Shown: positions 1-8,214 of the stretch, piece after piece
How the letters are laid out: the number at the start of each line of letters is the position of its first letter
How positions within the stretch are numbered: the stretch's first letter is position 1
Assembly: GCA_017515595.1 (NCBI GenBank)
Contig: JAFWFL010000123.1
Span: 1 to 50,655 of the forward strand
Length of the DNA stretch: 50,655 nt
Reading direction: 5' to 3'
Source: Coriobacteriales bacterium
Lineage (GTDB): Bacteria; Actinomycetota; Coriobacteriia; Coriobacteriales; UMGS124
Notes under the pieces: model-generated
Database searches by the model: none
Told to the model about the DNA's origin: nothing
Seen by the model: only the letters and a program-made list of their open reading frames with translations
Made by a program: the position numbers and the translations under genes

Positions 1-123
1 TCGAGATCATCGGAGTTACTTGATGAGCTCGAGAAGAAATATTCAATTCCCGTTAATAACTATTATCTTACGAAAAAACAAGTTGATAGTATTTTAAATT
101 GCAAAATACTATCAACCTCATAG
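1..123 (+). CDS. Possible C-terminal end of an unidentified protein
   Basis: Frame 1 is open from the first base to a TAG at 121-123 and would give a 40-residue tail that is charged and then polar (SSELLDELEKKYSIPVNNYY in the middle). The gene would begin outside the window. Its composition looks protein-like, but the last 14 codons coincide with a strong hairpin that serves as a minus-strand terminator, so the two readings compete. I do not recognise the family. It may be the end of a neighbouring mobile-element gene converging on the phage-like operon. Confidence 0.3.
   Translation, partial: SRSSELLDELEKKYSIPVNNYYLTKKQVDSILNCKILSTS
68..116 (-). terminator. Rho-independent terminator of the phage-like operon
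   Basis: A perfect 14-bp stem (82-95 with 103-116, loop of 7) is followed on the minus strand by a T-rich run (complement of 71-80). It lies 35 bp past the stop of the 152-550 gene and fits as its terminator. Confidence 0.65.
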
Positions 124-151
124 CACCATTTTTGAATTTTGTAGTCGGAAG

Positions 152-550
152 TCAGGTTGTATTATCCCAAATATTACGAACTCTTTCAACCATCTTTTTT
201 TCTTCAGTTGTTAAATTTGAGTATCCTTTGGCAGAATCGTTTTCATTATGCTCATAACCATGATGTGTATGAGGATTAATACCATCATGTAAATGAGCTA
301 AATCAATCTGTTTCACTCGTTTATTATTATTGTCAAAATAGACAATTTCACGAAGTTTTCCAGATTCATCAACCCTAACATAGACCCTGCCTTTTGTCAT
401 GGTCTCCATTAGTGTCTCAGATTGTTTGCTATTCTTTTCGACAAATTTGATATTACCTACTGTGAGTAATGAGTGATACTGGCTCCCATATGGATTTCCG
501 TATTTACTCATACCACTACTTGAGCCTCTTCCACCCATATAACCACCCAT
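152..550 (-). CDS. Phage-like conserved protein, probable C-terminal cargo domain
   Basis: 132 residues. After a glycine/serine-rich start (GGRGSSSGMSKYGNPYG) it has a compact domain with the conserved-looking stretches METMTKGRVYV, a YFDNNNKR-like segment, QIDLAHLHDG, PHTHHGY and a basic/acidic end with MVERVRNIW. From memory, this arrangement occurs in small proteins and protein tails of Firmicutes/Actinobacteria prophages and integrative elements near head-morphogenesis genes. Its function is unknown to me. The start is unusual: the ATG at 550 comes directly after a terminator hairpin and has no ribosome-binding site, so it may be expressed by readthrough, or it may be a displaced fragment of a longer protein. 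Three small minus-strand genes precede it. Confidence 0.6.
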   Translation of the reverse strand: MGGYMGGRGSSSGMSKYGNPYGSQYHSLLTVGNIKFVEKNSKQSETLMETMTKGRVYVRVDESGKLREIVYFDNNNKRVKQIDLAHLHDGINPHTHHGYEHNENDSAKGYSNLTTEEKKMVERVRNIWDNTT

Positions 551-579
551 CGAAAAGCCGCCCTTGCGGACGGCTTAAA
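551..579 (-). terminator. Terminator hairpin before the 152-550 gene
   Basis: On the minus strand AGCCGUCC-GCAA-GGGCGGCU forms an 8-bp stem with one G-U pair and a GCAA loop, followed by UUUUCG and then the ATG of the next gene. It should stop most transcription from the two upstream small genes. Confidence 0.65.
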
Positions 580-607
580 AACTCTAAAATGATCTATATG
601 TCAATTG

Positions 608-832
608 CTATAGATTAAACCTTGCGGCGATTTCTGCTTCCTTAGCTGAAACCATATCTTTGTATGCCTGGTAACAATCTCCGCAAAAATGCTTTCCTTT
701 CACTTCGCCCCAATCACGGTATGGCGATTCGCTTACAACAAATGACGAACAGAATGGGTTTTCGAGTCCTGGATCAATATCGATCTCTTTACTGCACTTA
801 TCGCAAATAAGTTTAGCTGATCGGATGTGCAT
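608..832 (-). CDS. Small zinc-ribbon-like protein, probably phage-derived
   Basis: 74 residues with CDKC near residue 10 and CGDC near residue 50, two CxxC knuckles about 40 residues apart, consistent with one zinc site. A further Cys at about residue 28 lies between them. AGAGGTC lies a few bases upstream of the ATG at 832. The gene follows the 842-1054 gene by 9 bp, so the two are co-transcribed. Small CxxC proteins of this kind are common in phage and integrative-element cargo, where they bind DNA or other proteins. No specific function can be given. Confidence 0.6.
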   Translation of the reverse strand: MHIRSAKLICDKCSKEIDIDPGLENPFCSSFVVSESPYRDWGEVKGKHFCGDCYQAYKDMVSAKEAEIAARFNL

Positions 833-841
833 AGTTGACCT

Positions 842-1054
842 CTAAAAATCAATCTCTAAACCAGCCGCTTCATATTTATTTTTTTGATCTTCAATCGTAT
901 TGTAGTATGCGTTATATGAATCAATCGCTTCTTGAGGTGCCTTATCAGTCAATTGATAACGTTTTTCTTCATCAGTTATATTCAATTCACCTTCATCTTC
1001 ATAAGGCGATGTATACCAGTCAGGGTTGGTCATAAAATAAGGCATCGTATACAT
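842..1054 (-). CDS. Small acidic protein of the phage-like operon
   Basis: 70 residues, acidic and tyrosine-rich (NPDWYTSPYEDEGELNITDE and a helical C-terminal half). A strong AAGGAGG lies 7 bp before the ATG at 1054, directly after the stop of the broken upstream gene. There is no signal peptide or membrane segment. I do not recognise the family. Its neighbours suggest a phage or integrative-element protein translated in coupling with the 608-832 gene. Confidence 0.55.
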   Translation of the reverse strand: MYTMPYFMTNPDWYTSPYEDEGELNITDEEKRYQLTDKAPQEAIDSYNAYYNTIEDQKNKYEAAGLEIDF

Positions 1055-1066
1055 GTCTTTACCTCC

Positions 1067-1346
1067 TTAGACATTGAACCCTTGTGATTTTAGCCAATAA
1101 TTCATTGCTTTTCCAACCTCATTAGGATTTCCTAATTGAGAATTTGCAAAAGCTTCAGCAAAAGCCTCCCTTGTATTAGTATTGCCATTTCGCAACGCGA
1201 TCCAATTAAATCACCTCACCTCATAAGCTAACCCATATTCTGCATATACCTCAGTACAAACACGATCAATATCACGACCAAGATTTACGCTTTCAAAGAA
1301 AATCAAATTGCTAATATTATCACATTCTTTTTCGGTGAAAACCTTG
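1067..1346 (-). pseudogene. Broken C-terminal part of a phage-type protein
   Basis: One minus-strand frame is open from about 1346 to the TAA at 1067-1069 except for an in-frame TGA at 1211-1213. The first part reads ...NLGRDIDRVCTEVYAEYGLA..., and the part after the stop reads ...TREAFAEAFANSQLGNPNEV... . The REAFAEAFA segment resembles C-terminal tails of phage minor-head/ADP-ribosyltransferase-like proteins (weak, from memory). The 5' side is cut off where homology to a chromosomal protease gene starts at about 1347. Truncation plus internal stop mark it as non-functional, unless the second half is translated separately. Confidence 0.5.
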
Positions 1347-1538
1347 CCATCCGTATATAACAGCCATGTTATCTATCACGACACTGACGCCATTCCCGGA
1401 TACAGCGGCTCCCCCTTGTTTGACAGCGAGTATTACGCAACGGCAATCCATGTCGCAGGGCTCACCGATGCTTCGCGCTGCCTTGTATGCCGCATCACCA
1501 AAGATATTCTCAACCAGGTCTGCGAACTTGAAACGTAG
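1347..1538 (+). pseudogene. C-terminal fragment of a V8-like serine protease
   Basis: This encodes about 63 residues nearly identical to the end of the intact protease at 3513-4508, including the nucleophile motif GYSGSPLFD. The catalytic His and Asp regions and the signal peptide are absent. Similarity continues past the stop codon into the 3' flank (a CTAACCGG(T/C)GTATTCATA stretch), so this is a DNA duplication rather than domain sharing. The left edge abuts the broken phage-type gene, which suggests that insertion of the mobile element removed the rest. Confidence 0.75.
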
Positions 1539-1570
1539 TCCACTAACCGGTGTATTCATACGTTTGGAGA

Positions 1571-1601
1571 ACCTGACAAAAGGACGCACCTTTTGTCAGG
1601 T
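1571..1601. terminator. Perfect hairpin after the protease fragment
   Basis: A 13-bp perfect stem (ACCTGACAAAAGG with its complement) and a 5-base loop, about 30 bp after the fragment's stop. The same stem recurs at 16153-16183, and an AAAAGGCGCGTCC variant occurs at 50634-50655, so it belongs to a recurring terminator type. Confidence 0.55.
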
Positions 1602-1827
1602 TATATGCTTGCGCACGTTCATTGCGGTTTATGAACCAAAGAAATTGGATTAATTGAGTCAATTAGTTACACATGTGATCAATACCGATAAGGCATATGC
1701 TTCTGACCTGCATGTTCTTCTCGGCATCGAGTTCAGAACTTTCTATGGTACTTAATTAATTGGATAAATGAGGTTCAAAACGAGGTGTTGCCGTGCGCAA
1801 TGGAGTACTGTTCCCTTTAGTGGTTTC

Positions 1828-1908
1828 GAGTCACAAGGATATGGATTCTGTCTCATTGCCCAGGTAAATAGCCGAGAAGTGGCCGAGAAAACCTCGGCAT
1901 AAAGAACT
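1828..1908 (-). repeat. Dispersed repeat, TGGGCAATGAGACA family, copy 1
   Basis: The minus strand matches 8131-8214 and 9584-9649 over about 65-85 bases, sharing ACCTGGGCAATGAGACAGAA and a GAGTTCTTTATGCCGAG block. Two CCGAGAA motifs are inside. The surrounding 1602-2072 holds no convincing gene, only short open stretches. Confidence 0.6.
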
Positions 1909-2072
1909 CCTTGATACAAATTATGAGATAAATACAGCGTCGGATATCGCGAGATGACCTTTGTCCTCTCATCTGCTCTGCTTTCCAAAAACTCTTTGCT
2001 TGCAATGCGTTGCGTGGCGATATACTATTTCTCATAGCAGTATTCGCCTTTCACGTGCGGGGTTCAGCGATT

Positions 2073-3473
2073 ATGTCGGTCTCAAACAGGATGCTTCTCA
2101 AGCAAATAGGTGCATTGGGGCTCTATCTTGCTTTGGGTCTTGCGGCAATGTCTGTTGGATACCTTTGGAACCACGAGCCGGGTACCGAGTGGTTTGCGCT
2201 CGTAAGCGCCTCGTCTCATGCTATTGGCGTCATTTGTTTTGGCTGGTTATTTAGCCAGGGTCTTTGCCAAACCCCCTGGTATCGCTACCTCTTTGCAATA
2301 CCGATTGCGCTTTGTATGCCGCTTCTCTATATAACTCATGAGCTCATGCTTTTACCGTGTGCATACGTGTGTATCGCAGGGATAGGGTTTCTCACGGCGG
2401 GCCTGCTCATGATGACAGTTCTCTATATTGGAAGTGACGCCGGCAATCAGCTTTTTGCCAAGCTTGTGGGTGCAACCTTGCTCAGCCAGGTCTATACCAT
2501 CATTGTTATTAATGTTCCGCGCTTTTTTGCCCTCGTGTTGCTTACCGCGATGCCGCTTATCCTCATGTACTGTTTGTGTCCGTCCCAAAATACCGCAATA
2601 AATGCCGAGAAACCCGGTAGCCACCCACTACCGGCTCTTCCTCTTATGCTCATGGCCTGCGCCTTTTTATACTCCTTTGGTATGGCATTTTACCAGGGAG
2701 ACCCTACCTCAGATGGCTCATCTCCAAAGAGAGTCGAGGTTATATCCTGTGGTTTGGTAATCCTCGTAGCGCTCATTTCTGCCGGTGTGTGGATTGCCCG
2801 TAAGCGCAGGGCAACGTTTCTCTCGCTCGTTTTTGCCCCGCTTCTCTCCGCCGGGTTACTCTTGCTTCCTTTTGTGACCTACCAGGGCAGTCTTGCAAGC
2901 GGTTCGCTCATTTTTGCCGGTAAATCGTTTTTCTCGTTGTACCTGTATGCAATTCTGTTTTTGGAAAGTACCCATCCGCGTGACCTTATCTTTAGATTCG
3001 CCTCGATTATTGCAGTAAATGATATTGGTCTGTGCGTAGGTTCAATCGCTGCCGACAGGCTCATAGGCGCCTCGACCGAGCTTGTTTGGGGCATATGTAT
3101 TGTTGTGGCTTTCTTGGCTCTCAACTTGAGTTTTATGCTTTCATATAGCGAAAACGGCCGTTACGGAGCGCTTTTTGGTTCGCTCTTTATCCTCGACGAC
3201 TCACCAGAACCGCAAGCCAACACTTTACAGGAAGATTCGCCTCTCAATAAGAAGTCCCTTGCAGCCGCAGCCGAGAGGTTTGGTTTCTCGGCTCGCGAAA
3301 AAGACGTGCTCGCTGTGCTTGTAACAGGCGAAACATTTAACGCAATGGCACAAGACCTGGGTATCTCGTACAATACCGTAAAAACCCACGTCGCCCACAT
3401 CTACCAAAAAGCAGGTGTCAGCACTCGCAAGGAACTTATAGAAGAAATAGTCAAGCAAGCATCAGAGGAATAA
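2073..3473 (+). CDS. Membrane-anchored LuxR-family regulator
   Basis: 466 residues from ATG 2073 (a TTG at 2010 is in frame but poorly placed). Residues 1 to about 370 form a series of about 11-12 hydrophobic helices. After a polar linker, about 402-460 is a LuxR/GerE helix-turn-helix (FSAREKDVLAVLVTGETFNA, then ISYNTVKTHVAHIYQKAG). This membrane-sensor plus LuxR design is typical of Coriobacteriia, where such genes often sit beside exported reductases. No histidine kinase partner is seen, so the membrane part probably senses the signal itself (inference). It converges on the protease at 3513-4508. It is one of four such regulators here and is not a close copy of the others. Confidence 0.85.
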   Translation: MSVSNRMLLKQIGALGLYLALGLAAMSVGYLWNHEPGTEWFALVSASSHAIGVICFGWLFSQGLCQTPWYRYLFAIPIALCMPLLYITHELMLLPCAYVCIAGIGFLTAGLLMMTVLYIGSDAGNQLFAKLVGATLLSQVYTIIVINVPRFFALVLLTAMPLILMYCLCPSQNTAINAEKPGSHPLPALPLMLMACAFLYSFGMAFYQGDPTSDGSSPKRVEVISCGLVILVALISAGVWIARKRRATFLSLVFAPLLSAGLLLLPFVTYQGSLASGSLIFAGKSFFSLYLYAILFLESTHPRDLIFRFASIIAVNDIGLCVGSIAADRLIGASTELVWGICIVVAFLALNLSFMLSYSENGRYGALFGSLFILDDSPEPQANTLQEDSPLNKKSLAAAAERFGFSAREKDVLAVLVTGETFNAMAQDLGISYNTVKTHVAHIYQKAGVSTRKELIEEIVKQASEE

Positions 3474-3512
3474 ACAGCCGCTTCCAAACATATGAATACG
3501 CCGGTTAGCGAA

Positions 3513-4508
3513 CTATGCTTCGATTTCCCGGACCTGTTTAAGAATATCTTTTGTGATGCGGCATGCGATACATCTTGTAGAGTCGTTAAGTTCTGCAACG
3601 TGAATTGCGGTTGCATAGTATTCACCGTCAAACAAAGGCGAGCCGCTATATCCGGGAATAGAATCAGCATCATGATAAATAACATTGCTGTTATAAACAG
3701 ACGTTGTACCTAAGCTATACATCATAATACCGTCACGATACCCCGCGAGCTGGAAGAGACCACGCTCGAGCTCTTTATCAGGGCGGACTTTAATACCAAG
3801 GTAACCGGTGTAGTCACCCACGTTTTCTTCGAGCTCAACAATGGCATAATCCCAGCCCCATCTTGAGAGGCTATACTCTTCAGAAAAATCTGTGCCATAC
3901 CAGTAATAGGTTCCTCCAAAATAACCGTATGAATAGCTGCCGTCGGGCTGGTATCCAAAATATATCTCAATCATGTCGGCTGTTTTATGATGCTCTGAGC
4001 AAACAATGCAGTGCGAAGCGGTCAGAAGGGTTTTGGAACCAACCATAAAGCCGGTACCCGTGGTTTGGCAACCGCAGCGCTTATGAACCACCAAATATCC
4101 AATGGCCGAGTATGGGTATGCGCTTGAATCCCAAACGTACTCGCGGTCATCAGTACCAATAATGCCCCGTTCCAGGTTCTCAGCAGGTATGGCATGAATC
4201 GAGAGACCATCATTGTCGTCTGACTCGAGTTGTACAGCCTTATTTTGATCTTTCTGGGTTGCCTGGGCAGTTTGAGATGTCTGAGAAGGTGCAAGTTCAT
4301 ATTTCCGGATGTTCGGAGTAATAATTGCATCTGCATAATCCGGGTTATTCTCGGCATATTCTTCAAGCGACATTTCCATGACCGGTGTTGCAATGGCAGT
4401 CTCGGTATGAGTGACCTCGATGATCTGGTTTTCAGATGCAAACGTAGCCGATACGCCTAACGCAAAGAGGACAAGGCTCATAAAGAAAACAACTGGAATT
4501 CGCTTCAT
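3513..4508 (-). CDS. Secreted V8/glutamyl-endopeptidase-like serine protease
   Basis: 331 residues with an N-terminal signal peptide (MKRIPVVFFMSLVLFALGVS), a propeptide-like acidic region to about residue 115, then a trypsin-fold domain. The triad is visible: His in TASHC, Asp in WDYAIVEL, Ser in GYSGSPLFD. The segment around RGIIGTDDRE and YPYSAIGYL resembles the mature N-terminus of S1B glutamyl endopeptidases, implying activation by cleavage there. Cysteines flank the His motif (CGCQ, ASHCIVC), possibly as disulfides. It probably acts outside the cell on host or bacterial proteins. It is downstream of and co-oriented with the LuxR gene at 4585-6006. A C-terminal copy lies at 1347-1538. 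Confidence 0.85.
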   Translation of the reverse strand: MKRIPVVFFMSLVLFALGVSATFASENQIIEVTHTETAIATPVMEMSLEEYAENNPDYADAIITPNIRKYELAPSQTSQTAQATQKDQNKAVQLESDDNDGLSIHAIPAENLERGIIGTDDREYVWDSSAYPYSAIGYLVVHKRCGCQTTGTGFMVGSKTLLTASHCIVCSEHHKTADMIEIYFGYQPDGSYSYGYFGGTYYWYGTDFSEEYSLSRWGWDYAIVELEENVGDYTGYLGIKVRPDKELERGLFQLAGYRDGIMMYSLGTTSVYNSNVIYHDADSIPGYSGSPLFDGEYYATAIHVAELNDSTRCIACRITKDILKQVREIEA

Positions 4509-4584
4509 CTCAAGCCTCCGTTACAACCGGTAATACAAAACTCCAGATGTGAAAATAATACCACGCTTCTCAGAATAGCTCAAA

Positions 4585-6006
4585 TCAATTATATTTGTCT
4601 GTTTGGTAGACCAGTCCCAGGAGCTCGGCGTGTTTATGTACGCCAAGCTTTGCGTATATTCGTTTTTTATGGGCTTGGACAGTGCCCGTGGAAATAAAGA
4701 GTTTCTCAGCTATGTCTTCTACAGACATATTCTTAGCCAGAAGTCCAAACACTTCGGCTTCGCGATCTGAGAGGTCATGCTCTTGGGCAATAGCAGAACA
4801 GCGGTCTTCTATTGAGACTCCTGAAGACGGCTGAGGCACTGCTTGTACCATGGTTATAACTGCGAGGATGGCAACGTAGACAAAGATTAGAAGCATCTCT
4901 ATGTCAAATGCATAATCTCCTGCAAGAGTAAAAAGCAGCATGCCTAAAGGATATGCCAAAAATGCAAGACCTAAGGTTGCCGAGGAACACTTTAAAGAAT
5001 CAGAATCCTTCTGCCCTTGCAACTCCCATGTTAAGAACATCATAATCGCAGCCAAGAACCCACTCAATGCAGCCGTACCCATAACTGAAATGATGTTTTT
5101 AAAAGGCTCACCCGGTGCGAACAGGCGCACAAAGGTAAAACATGCCAAGAGAACAGCAAATACCGGAAGCAGAGCCATCAAATACTTGGGAGAGCTCAGG
5201 CGTGCTTCGCCAACGAATACAACAAGAGTAATAACCGTGCCAGCCAAAAGAAGTCGTCCAATGAGGGCAATCTCGGGATGGTGGATGGTAAGTGCGGGAT
5301 TGTCAAGAACGGGCAACGCTCTGATGCCGTAGTCGAGAAATACGAGGGCAAAACCTATGAGCGGGAAGCTGATGGCGCGCAGAACATGATAAACAAAATG
5401 CGAGTGTTCCTCAGGCTGATGAGGTTGCTGGGCAGAGTCTTGTGTTGAGAAATTACAAAACAAAAGTAAGCAAGAACCTGCAAGCAAAAGACACATGACC
5501 ACAATGCAAGCAGCCAGCGGGTTTTCAAGAGGTATGACAAAGCAGTTTATAATCCCGCTGATTGCACTGCAAAACGCAACAAGTGTCAAAACATGAAGCG
5601 GTTTTTGACGCAAGAAGACTTGTATCCAACAGATAAAAGAAAAACCCAGGGCAACGCCTGTAAATCCATAGGCTATAACACAGCCCGTGGTAACAAAGGG
5701 CTGAGCGCCTTGTAAGCAAAAAACAAAGAGACATGCAGAAATTGCAGTCAATACGGCCGGGATAATGCAAAGCTGTTTGATATTCAAAGAGTGACGTTGT
5801 GAGTTAGCGCTCAAAAAGACCAAAACACATGCTGCGAATGCACCAAGCACCATAGCACCCAGACATCCCCAAGCCGGGGCTTTTTCATATATGGCTAAAG
5901 GGAATGAAGTCGCCATTCGTCTTAAGACTTCAAACGCGGAGAGCAAGCATGCAAATCCCAAATACTGCCACCTAAAAGGTAAGTATTGTTGTAAAAATTC
6001 CTTCAC
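4585..6006 (-). CDS. Membrane-anchored LuxR-family regulator, divergent from a flavoprotein
   Basis: I choose GTG 6006 (GCAGGAAGG 8 bp upstream), giving 473 residues; a TTG at 6036 would add ten. Residues up to about 395 contain roughly 12 hydrophobic helices. The C-terminus carries a LuxR helix-turn-helix (LSDREAEVFGLLAKNMSVED, then ISTGTVQAHKKRIYAKLG). It is transcribed away from the Tat-exported flavoprotein at 6266, with a perfect inverted repeat between them, so it very likely controls that gene in response to its substrate (inference). It lacks phosphorelay domains. Confidence 0.85.
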   Translation of the reverse strand: MKEFLQQYLPFRWQYLGFACLLSAFEVLRRMATSFPLAIYEKAPAWGCLGAMVLGAFAACVLVFLSANSQRHSLNIKQLCIIPAVLTAISACLFVFCLQGAQPFVTTGCVIAYGFTGVALGFSFICWIQVFLRQKPLHVLTLVAFCSAISGIINCFVIPLENPLAACIVVMCLLLAGSCLLLFCNFSTQDSAQQPHQPEEHSHFVYHVLRAISFPLIGFALVFLDYGIRALPVLDNPALTIHHPEIALIGRLLLAGTVITLVVFVGEARLSSPKYLMALLPVFAVLLACFTFVRLFAPGEPFKNIISVMGTAALSGFLAAIMMFLTWELQGQKDSDSLKCSSATLGLAFLAYPLGMLLFTLAGDYAFDIEMLLIFVYVAILAVITMVQAVPQPSSGVSIEDRCSAIAQEHDLSDREAEVFGLLAKNMSVEDIAEKLFISTGTVQAHKKRIYAKLGVHKHAELLGLVYQTDKYN

Positions 6007-6059
6007 GACAGACAACCTTCCTGCGTAAATATACAAACTATTAACCAGGTATTATAGCG

Positions 6060-6081
6060 CACTACCCAAAACAGGGTAGTG
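6060..6081. promoter_or_regulatory. Candidate operator between regulator and flavoprotein
   Basis: A perfect 8-bp inverted repeat, CACTACCC-N6-GGGTAGTG, in the divergent intergenic region, 54 bp from the regulator start and 185 bp from the flavoprotein start. Its spacing fits a dimeric helix-turn-helix site, so the LuxR protein is the obvious candidate binder. Confidence 0.45.
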
Positions 6082-6265
6082 TGATTTATACCGAATATGA
6101 TACAAGAATTACCCTCCAAGGCAATAGCCAGACAGAATTTGAGGGTGCAAACTACAATCGTCAGCCGCACCGAATAGGATAAAGGATCACAAGGATTTAT
6201 CAACATGCGGTCTACCAATCAATACAAAGAGTATGTATTGGCATGTCAAAGGAAAGGAAAGAGCA

Positions 6266-7891
6266 ATGCAGATTTCACGTCGTTCGTTTTTACAGGGTGC
6301 CGCCACTACTGCCGCCGCTGGCGCTACCGTAGCTTTGAGTACTGCTCCCGCCATGGCAGACGAAACCGCCTGGGCAGCCGAGGCCGACTATATTATTGTA
6401 GGCACCGGAGCTGCAGGCCTTGCAGCTGCAATTACTGTTTACCATGAGAATCTTGGTGATGCTCTTGTCCTCGAGGTAGCTCCTGAAGAAGAGATGGGCG
6501 GCAACTCACGCTGCTGTGGTCAGGGCGTATTTGCACCAGACTCACCCGAAGCTGCCATTGAATACCAAACGGCTCTGAGCTTGCCGTATGCAATAGAAGA
6601 AGACACCATGGCTGCATGGGCAGAGGAGCTTTGCAAGAATGAAGAGTGGTTGATTGACGTATGCGGTGCAGAGCTTAAGAAGGAAGTCAAGCCCGAGTTT
6701 CCCGAGATGCCCGGCGGCGAACATGTGTACCTTATTAATCCCACAGCCGGCCGCAACACTGACGGCAACGGTACCCTTTGGCTCAATATGTACTATACAG
6801 CCCAGGACCTGGATGTTCCCTTCCAGTTTGATACCCGTGTTGTGCGCCTTATTAAAGCCCAGGATGGCGAGATTCACGGCGTAATTGATGAGGCTGGTAA
6901 CTGCTACAAAGCCCGCAAGGCAGTTATTTTGGCATGCGGCGGTTTTGAGGGTTCCACTGAGATGATGCAGGCTAATTGTCCTTGCGGTTACGAGGGTACA
7001 CGCGGCAAAGGTTCCTGGTGGAACAAGGGCGATGGTATTAAGGCTGCTCAAGAGGCAGGCGCCGCTCTTTGGCATATGAATAACTTCTCGGGTAATTACC
7101 CGGGATTCCGCTGTCTTGCAGCAGACAATGATGACGCTATTACCTGGCCCAACTTTAAGACCCATGACTATATCTTCCTCGATGGCTACGGCGACCGTTA
7201 TATGAACGAGGACTGCATGGGTATTGGAGAAGGCCTTACCCGCCACGGCAAGATCTTCCGTCATGGTGCATATGCTGACCTTGATCTTCCCACCGGCGGT
7301 TGGTGCATCTTTGGCCAGAATGCTTATGACGCAGCAAGTGTATTCTCGGCTTCTTGCTTTGTAGGCCAGCTTAAGAAGGCTTTCCACATGCTTGCGAGCA
7401 ATGATGAGGGCGTTGAAGCCGGAGTTATCATCAAGTGCGACTCTCTCGAAGAAGTTGCAGCAGCTACCGGCTATGATCTTGACCATATTACCGCAACTAT
7501 TGGCCAGTACAATGAGTTCTGCGAGAACAATAATGACGAGATGTTCCATCGCGGCCAGGACCTTGGCGCTCATGGCTATGTTGTTCCGAGTCCCGGTCAT
7601 GAGAACGACGTAATCTTTAAGAAGGCATTTGATCTCGAGAAGATTGAGGCTCCGTATTACGTTACCGAGATTCGCAACACCGTGCTCAACACCCAGGGTG
7701 GTCCCAAGCGCAACGCTAATGGTCAGATCGTGAACGCTGTTGACGGCGCTCCAATTCCCCGCCTCTATGGTGCCGGTGAAATGGGCGCTCCGTATCCCTA
7801 CCTCTACAACCAGGGCGGTAACTTTGGTGAAGCCATGAGCTCAGGCCGTATCGCAGCCCGCCATGCCGCAACCCTCAAACCCTGGGCATAA
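6266..7891 (+). CDS. Tat-exported FAD-dependent reductase (fumarate reductase flavoprotein-like)
   Basis: 541 residues from ATG 6266, preceded by AAGGAAAGG; an upstream ATG at 6233 would bury the signal. The N-terminus has a twin-arginine signal (SRRSFLQGAATTAAAG..., cleavage near AMA-DE). The dinucleotide-binding start is YIIVGTGAAGLAAAI, followed by an FAD_binding_2 fold with GGNSRCCGQG, the second glycine motif ILACGGFEGS and a C-terminal FAD contact, PRLYGAGEMG...NQGGNFGEAMSSGR. There is no FMN-binding domain and no heme motif, so it must take electrons from a separate cytochrome such as that at 26257-26997. The substrate is unknown; relatives reduce fumarate, urocanate and other enoates. 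The LuxR gene upstream suggests substrate-induced expression. Confidence 0.88.
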   Translation: MQISRRSFLQGAATTAAAGATVALSTAPAMADETAWAAEADYIIVGTGAAGLAAAITVYHENLGDALVLEVAPEEEMGGNSRCCGQGVFAPDSPEAAIEYQTALSLPYAIEEDTMAAWAEELCKNEEWLIDVCGAELKKEVKPEFPEMPGGEHVYLINPTAGRNTDGNGTLWLNMYYTAQDLDVPFQFDTRVVRLIKAQDGEIHGVIDEAGNCYKARKAVILACGGFEGSTEMMQANCPCGYEGTRGKGSWWNKGDGIKAAQEAGAALWHMNNFSGNYPGFRCLAADNDDAITWPNFKTHDYIFLDGYGDRYMNEDCMGIGEGLTRHGKIFRHGAYADLDLPTGGWCIFGQNAYDAASVFSASCFVGQLKKAFHMLASNDEGVEAGVIIKCDSLEEVAAATGYDLDHITATIGQYNEFCENNNDEMFHRGQDLGAHGYVVPSPGHENDVIFKKAFDLEKIEAPYYVTEIRNTVLNTQGGPKRNANGQIVNAVDGAPIPRLYGAGEMGAPYPYLYNQGGNFGEAMSSGRIAARHAATLKPWA

Positions 7892-7965
7892 AGAGTATCT
7901 TGTGCCAATGCTTTAGACTAATAAAGCCTAAGGTACAATGTGCCATGAGTCAGTCTTTCAAGCAT

Positions 7966-8009
7966 AAAGCCACCCGTACTTCTCACAATTGGGAAGTACG
8001 GGTGGCTTT
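7966..8009 (+). terminator. Terminator of the 6266-7891 flavoprotein gene
   Basis: A perfect 17-bp stem, AAAGCCACCCGTACTTC with its complement, and a 10-base loop, ending in TTTAAAA. It lies 75 bp past the stop codon. Confidence 0.75.
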
Positions 8010-8130
8010 AAAATGGTACTTGATTTAATTCGGACTTTTATAGCCGAGAAGCCCTTGCGGGAACAGCCTGTGCAAGCCAAAACAAAGAGGTACGCTATGT
8101 TCAGCTCATTCTGATGCAATTCGTACCAAT

Positions 8131-8214
8131 GAGTTCTTTATGCCGAGATATTCTCAACCACTTCTTATCTATTTACCTGGGCAATGAGACAGAACCCGCG
8201 TCCTCGTGACTCAC
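8131..8214 (+). repeat. Dispersed repeat, TGGGCAATGAGACA family, copy 2
   Basis: The fullest plus-strand copy; it matches the complement of 1828-1908 from GAGTTCTTTATGCCGAG to GTGACTCA. It ends at the stop codon of pspA. The intergenic stretch 7892-8210 otherwise holds only the terminator. Confidence 0.6.

Noticed and set aside
1653-1757. A short plus-strand frame ending GIEFRTFYGT near 1755
   Set aside because: About 30 codons directly after a stop, with no start signal; possibly a gene remnant but not identifiable.
6542-7600. A 352-residue open frame on the minus strand
   Set aside because: It lies wholly opposite the flavoprotein gene, has a hydrophobic, family-less sequence, and is a by-product of that gene's codon bias.
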